Below are positions 5,221 to 7,588 of a stretch of DNA of 7,588 nt, piece after piece. The stretch comes from an uncultured Collinsella sp. (GTDB taxonomy: Bacteria; Actinomycetota; Coriobacteriia; Coriobacteriales; Coriobacteriaceae), in the NCBI GenBank assembly GCA_958443265.1, contig CAUCKA010000044.1, forward strand, positions 1 to 7,588, read 5' to 3'. A program made the position numbers and the translations under genes. The notes below the pieces were generated by a model. That model was given only the letters and a program-made list of their open reading frames with translations, had not been told where the DNA came from and made no database searches. Positions within the stretch are counted from its first letter, which is position 1, and each line of letters starts with the position of its first letter.

Positions 5221-6822
5221 ATGGATCAAAGCAAGCCTTCGTTCTTTATCACGACGCCCATCTACTACGTCAACGCCGATCCGCACCTGGGCACGGCTTA
5301 TTCCACCATCATCGCCGACGTTCAGGCTCGCTATCGCCGCTCCGCCGGCTATAACGTCAAGTTCCTGACTGGCATGGACGAGCACGGCGAGAAGGTCGCC
5401 GAGGCCGCTGCCAAGCACAACATGACGCCGCAGGAGTGGACCGATAGCCAGGCCCCGCACTTCAAGGAGCTTTGGAGCAAGCTCGAGATCTCCAACGACG
5501 ACTTCATTCGCACCACCGAGCCGCGCCAGCATCACGCCGTGCAGTATCTGTGGGAGCGCATGAAGGAGTCCGGCTACCTGTATAAGGGCAGCTATGACGG
5601 CTGGTACTGCGTGCCCGACGAGACCTACTTTACCGATACGCAGGTCCAGAAGGGCGACGAGGAGTACGGCAGCGTCGGCCAGCATCTATGCCCCGACTGC
5701 CACCGTCCGCTTGAGCGCGTGCAGGAGGAGTCCTACTTCTTTAAGCTCTCCGCCTTCCAGGACAAGCTGCTCAAGCTCTATGACGAGCACCCCGACTTTG
5801 TCGAGCCTGCGTTCCGCATGAACGAGGTACGTAGCTTTGTCGAGGGCGGCCTTAACGACCTTTCCGTGAGCCGCACGAGCTTTGACTGGGGCATTCAGGT
5901 CCCGTTTGACGAGGGTCACGTGACCTACGTGTGGTTCGATGCGCTGCTCAACTATATGACGGCCGTCGGCTACGGTGTCGACACCGACGAGGCGCGTGCC
6001 GAGCTGGCCTATCGCTGGCCCGCGCAGTTCCACATCGTGGGTAAGGACATCATCCGCTTCCACTGCGTCATTTGGCCCGCCATGCTCATGGCCATCGGCG
6101 AGGTCCTGCCCGAGCACGTCTTTGCCCACGGCTTCCTGACCGTGCGCAATGCCGAGACAGGCAAGGCCGAGAAGATGTCCAAGAGCCGCGGTAACGCCAT
6201 CGCTCCGCAGGACGTTATCGACATGCTGGGCGTCGAGGGCTATCGCTACTACTTCATGACCGACGTCGTTCCCGGTACCGACGGCGCCATCAGCTTCGAT
6301 CGTATGGAGCAGGTCTACAACGCCGATCTGGCCAACAGCTGGGGCAACCTCATTTCGCGCTCGCTCAACATGAGCGGCAAGTACTTTGACGGCTGCGCGC
6401 CCGCCAAGCCCGCATCGTTCGATGCGTTCGACAACCCGCTGGCAAAGATCGCCGATGGCCTGGTCGACCGCTACATGGCCAAGATGGACGTGCTCGATTA
6501 CGGCGGAGCCAAGGATGAGGTCATGGAGCTCATCCACGCCGCCAACCACTACATCGAGGACTCCGAGCCCTGGGCACTTGCCAAGGACGAGGCCAAGGCT
6601 GACGAGCTGGCATTTGTGATCTACAACCTGCTCGAGGCCATCCGCATTGCCGCTCACCTGCTGATGCCGCTCATGCCTCAGACCTCTGCCGAGGCCCTGC
6701 GCCGCCTGTCCTGCGAGAACGAGGCCGCGACCGACGACCTCAAGGGCATTTGCGCTTGGGGCCTGCTTGCTGGTGGTCAGCCCGTCGAGAAGGGCGATCC
6801 GCTGTTCCCGCGTCTGGCGTAG
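5221..6822 (+). CDS. metG: methionyl-tRNA synthetase
   Basis: MetG charges tRNA-Met, both initiator and elongator, with methionine using ATP. The class I signatures are present: A-D-P-H-L-G-T (HIGH-type motif, H22-T25), T-G-M-D-E-H-G-E-K, and K-M-S-K-S (318-322). The catalytic domain also has W-Y-C-V-P-D-E and L-C-P-D-C; C130, C157 and C160 with D133 could make a zinc site in the connective peptide, with one Cys replaced by Asp compared with single-knuckle enzymes. S-Y-F-F-K-L-S and V-W-F-D-A-L-L-N-Y also fit the family. The helical anticodon-binding domain follows and ends with D-P-L-F-P-R-L. At 533 residues it lacks the extra C-terminal tRNA-binding (Trbp111-like) domain of longer bacterial enzymes, which many species do without. 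The ATG at 5221 has a strong ribosome-binding site. It is followed by a terminator. Confidence 0.97.
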   Translation: MDQSKPSFFITTPIYYVNADPHLGTAYSTIIADVQARYRRSAGYNVKFLTGMDEHGEKVAEAAAKHNMTPQEWTDSQAPHFKELWSKLEISNDDFIRTTEPRQHHAVQYLWERMKESGYLYKGSYDGWYCVPDETYFTDTQVQKGDEEYGSVGQHLCPDCHRPLERVQEESYFFKLSAFQDKLLKLYDEHPDFVEPAFRMNEVRSFVEGGLNDLSVSRTSFDWGIQVPFDEGHVTYVWFDALLNYMTAVGYGVDTDEARAELAYRWPAQFHIVGKDIIRFHCVIWPAMLMAIGEVLPEHVFAHGFLTVRNAETGKAEKMSKSRGNAIAPQDVIDMLGVEGYRYYFMTDVVPGTDGAISFDRMEQVYNADLANSWGNLISRSLNMSGKYFDGCAPAKPASFDAFDNPLAKIADGLVDRYMAKMDVLDYGGAKDEVMELIHAANHYIEDSEPWALAKDEAKADELAFVIYNLLEAIRIAAHLLMPLMPQTSAEALRRLSCENEAATDDLKGICAWGLLAGGQPVEKGDPLFPRLA

Positions 6823-6864
6823 AGACCGCGCGAGCGCCATATCGGCAATTTGCTGTTTAGATGT

Positions 6865-6900
6865 AAGGGCATGGCCGCAACGGTCCATGCCCTTTCGTTT
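6865..6900 (+). terminator. hairpin terminator after metG
   Basis: AAGGGCATGG (6865-6874) pairs perfectly with CCATGCCCTT (6885-6894). An inner CCG/CGG pairs around a CAA loop, with a single bulged T. The tail is T-rich but interrupted (TCGTTT). It should end metG transcripts, although some readthrough into rsmA is likely because no promoter is visible in the 32 bases before rsmA. Confidence 0.75.
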
Positions 6901-6932
6901 CAAGACGCCGCCATCATGCTAAGGAGGCAACC

Positions 6933-7588
6933 ATGACAACTTCGCCTTTGGCAAACCCCACGGCAACCAGGGAGCTGCTGGAGGAGTTTGGCCTTGCGAC
7001 CAAGCATCGCCTGGGCCAGAACTTTCTAATCGACAATCATGTGATCGAACGTATCTGCGAGCTTGCCGAGCTTGCAGGTGACGAGCGCGTACTCGAGGTG
7101 GGTCCAGGTTGCGGTACGTTGACACTTGCGTTGCTGCAGGAAGCGGCGTGCGTTACGTCCATTGAGGCCGATCCCGAGCTTGAGCCGGTGCTCGATGCCC
7201 ACGCCGCCGACTATGCCAACTTCCGCTTTATCATGGGCGACGCGCTTAAGGTGGGCCCGGAGCAGATTGAGCAGGCTGCGGGCGGTGAGCCGACGGTATT
7301 TGTCGCGAACTTGCCCTATAACGTGGCGGCGACGATCATTTTGCAATTTTTCCAGACGATGCCGGCGCTCAAGCGCGCCGTCGTCATGGTGCAAAAGGAG
7401 GTTGCCGATCGCATTGCCGCAGTGCCGGGCAACAAGACCTATGGCGGCTATACGGCAAAGCTTGGCCTGTATGCGCAGGTAACGGGTCGCTTTGAGGTGC
7501 CGCCGCGTTGCTTTATGCCGGCGCCACACGTGGACTCGGCCGTCGTGCGTATCGACCGTGTTGACGGTGTGGTGCCCGAAGGACTCGA
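6933..7588 (+). CDS. rsmA: 16S rRNA (adenine(1518)-N6/adenine(1519)-N6)-dimethyltransferase RsmA (3' partial)
   Basis: RsmA (KsgA) dimethylates two adjacent adenines in the 3' terminal helix of 16S rRNA, a late step in 30S assembly. About 218 residues are visible before the window ends. The motifs are K-H-R-L-G-Q-N-F-L (24-32), the S-adenosylmethionine loop V-L-E-V-G-P-G-C-G-T-L-T (53-64), I-E-A-D (the acidic residue that binds the ribose), and the catalytic N-L-P-Y (126-129). P-R-C-F-M-P-A-P-H-V-D-S-A-V-V follows, as in the family. The ATG at 6933 sits 5 bases after a perfect AAGGAGG (6921-6927). The usual neighbour order in many Gram-positives is metG, tatD, rsmA; here no tatD lies between metG and rsmA. 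The C-terminal helical domain is beyond the window. Confidence 0.96.
   Translation, partial: MTTSPLANPTATRELLEEFGLATKHRLGQNFLIDNHVIERICELAELAGDERVLEVGPGCGTLTLALLQEAACVTSIEADPELEPVLDAHAADYANFRFIMGDALKVGPEQIEQAAGGEPTVFVANLPYNVAATIILQFFQTMPALKRAVVMVQKEVADRIAAVPGNKTYGGYTAKLGLYAQVTGRFEVPPRCFMPAPHVDSAVVRIDRVDGVVPEGL

Noticed and set aside
4411..6903. Long minus-strand open frames opposite rsmI and metG (4411-5685 and 5686-6903)
   Set aside because: They mirror strongly recognised genes. In GC-rich DNA with biased third positions such antisense frames stay open by chance. Their composition (repeated Leu, Val, Gly, Ala, His) fits that.

Overview
This is a GC-rich stretch with every gene on the + strand. 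It looks like a chromosome segment from a high-GC Gram-positive bacterium, most likely an actinobacterium of the Coriobacteriia (Collinsella-like). That placement is an inference from codon use, the tad-type pilus genes next to housekeeping translation genes, and the style of the intergenic repeats. No marker in the window proves it.

Layout. (1) Positions 1-1918 are the end of a tightly coupled pilus/secretion-type operon: the C-terminal part of an unrecognised protein with a Cys-rich motif, a TadE-like pseudopilin (1-base overlap), and a DUF192 protein (4-base overlap). (2) Positions 1977-2526 hold a toxin-antitoxin-like pair. The first gene is broken by an apparent one-base loss in a G run. 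The second, a ribbon-helix-helix protein, is intact. (3) Positions 2590-2768 form a tRNA-Phe(GAA) unit with a good promoter, an AT-rich upstream element, a leader hairpin and a rho-independent terminator. (4) Positions 2769-2954 hold an unusual element: 122 bases made of successive small hairpins, several with GNRA-type loops, followed by a second perfect 64-base copy of the tRNA 3' end plus its terminator. (5) Positions 2955-3204 are non-coding, with an imperfect inverted repeat and a weak promoter. (6) Positions 3205-5151 hold a GH5-like glycoside hydrolase, apparently without its catalytic acid/base, followed 6 bases later by rsmI. (7) Positions 5221-6822 are metG, followed by a strong hairpin terminator. 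(8) rsmA/ksgA runs off the right edge.

How it fits together. rsmI, tRNA-Phe, metG and rsmA form a translation neighbourhood: two 16S rRNA methyltransferases, an aminoacyl-tRNA synthetase and a tRNA. The tad-type genes and the toxin-antitoxin remnant are accessory material ending at the tRNA gene, a common integration site. The most noteworthy points are the duplicated tRNA 3' end with its multi-hairpin insert, the GH5 protein with D-T-P in place of the N-E-P motif, and the G-run frameshift in the toxin-like gene.
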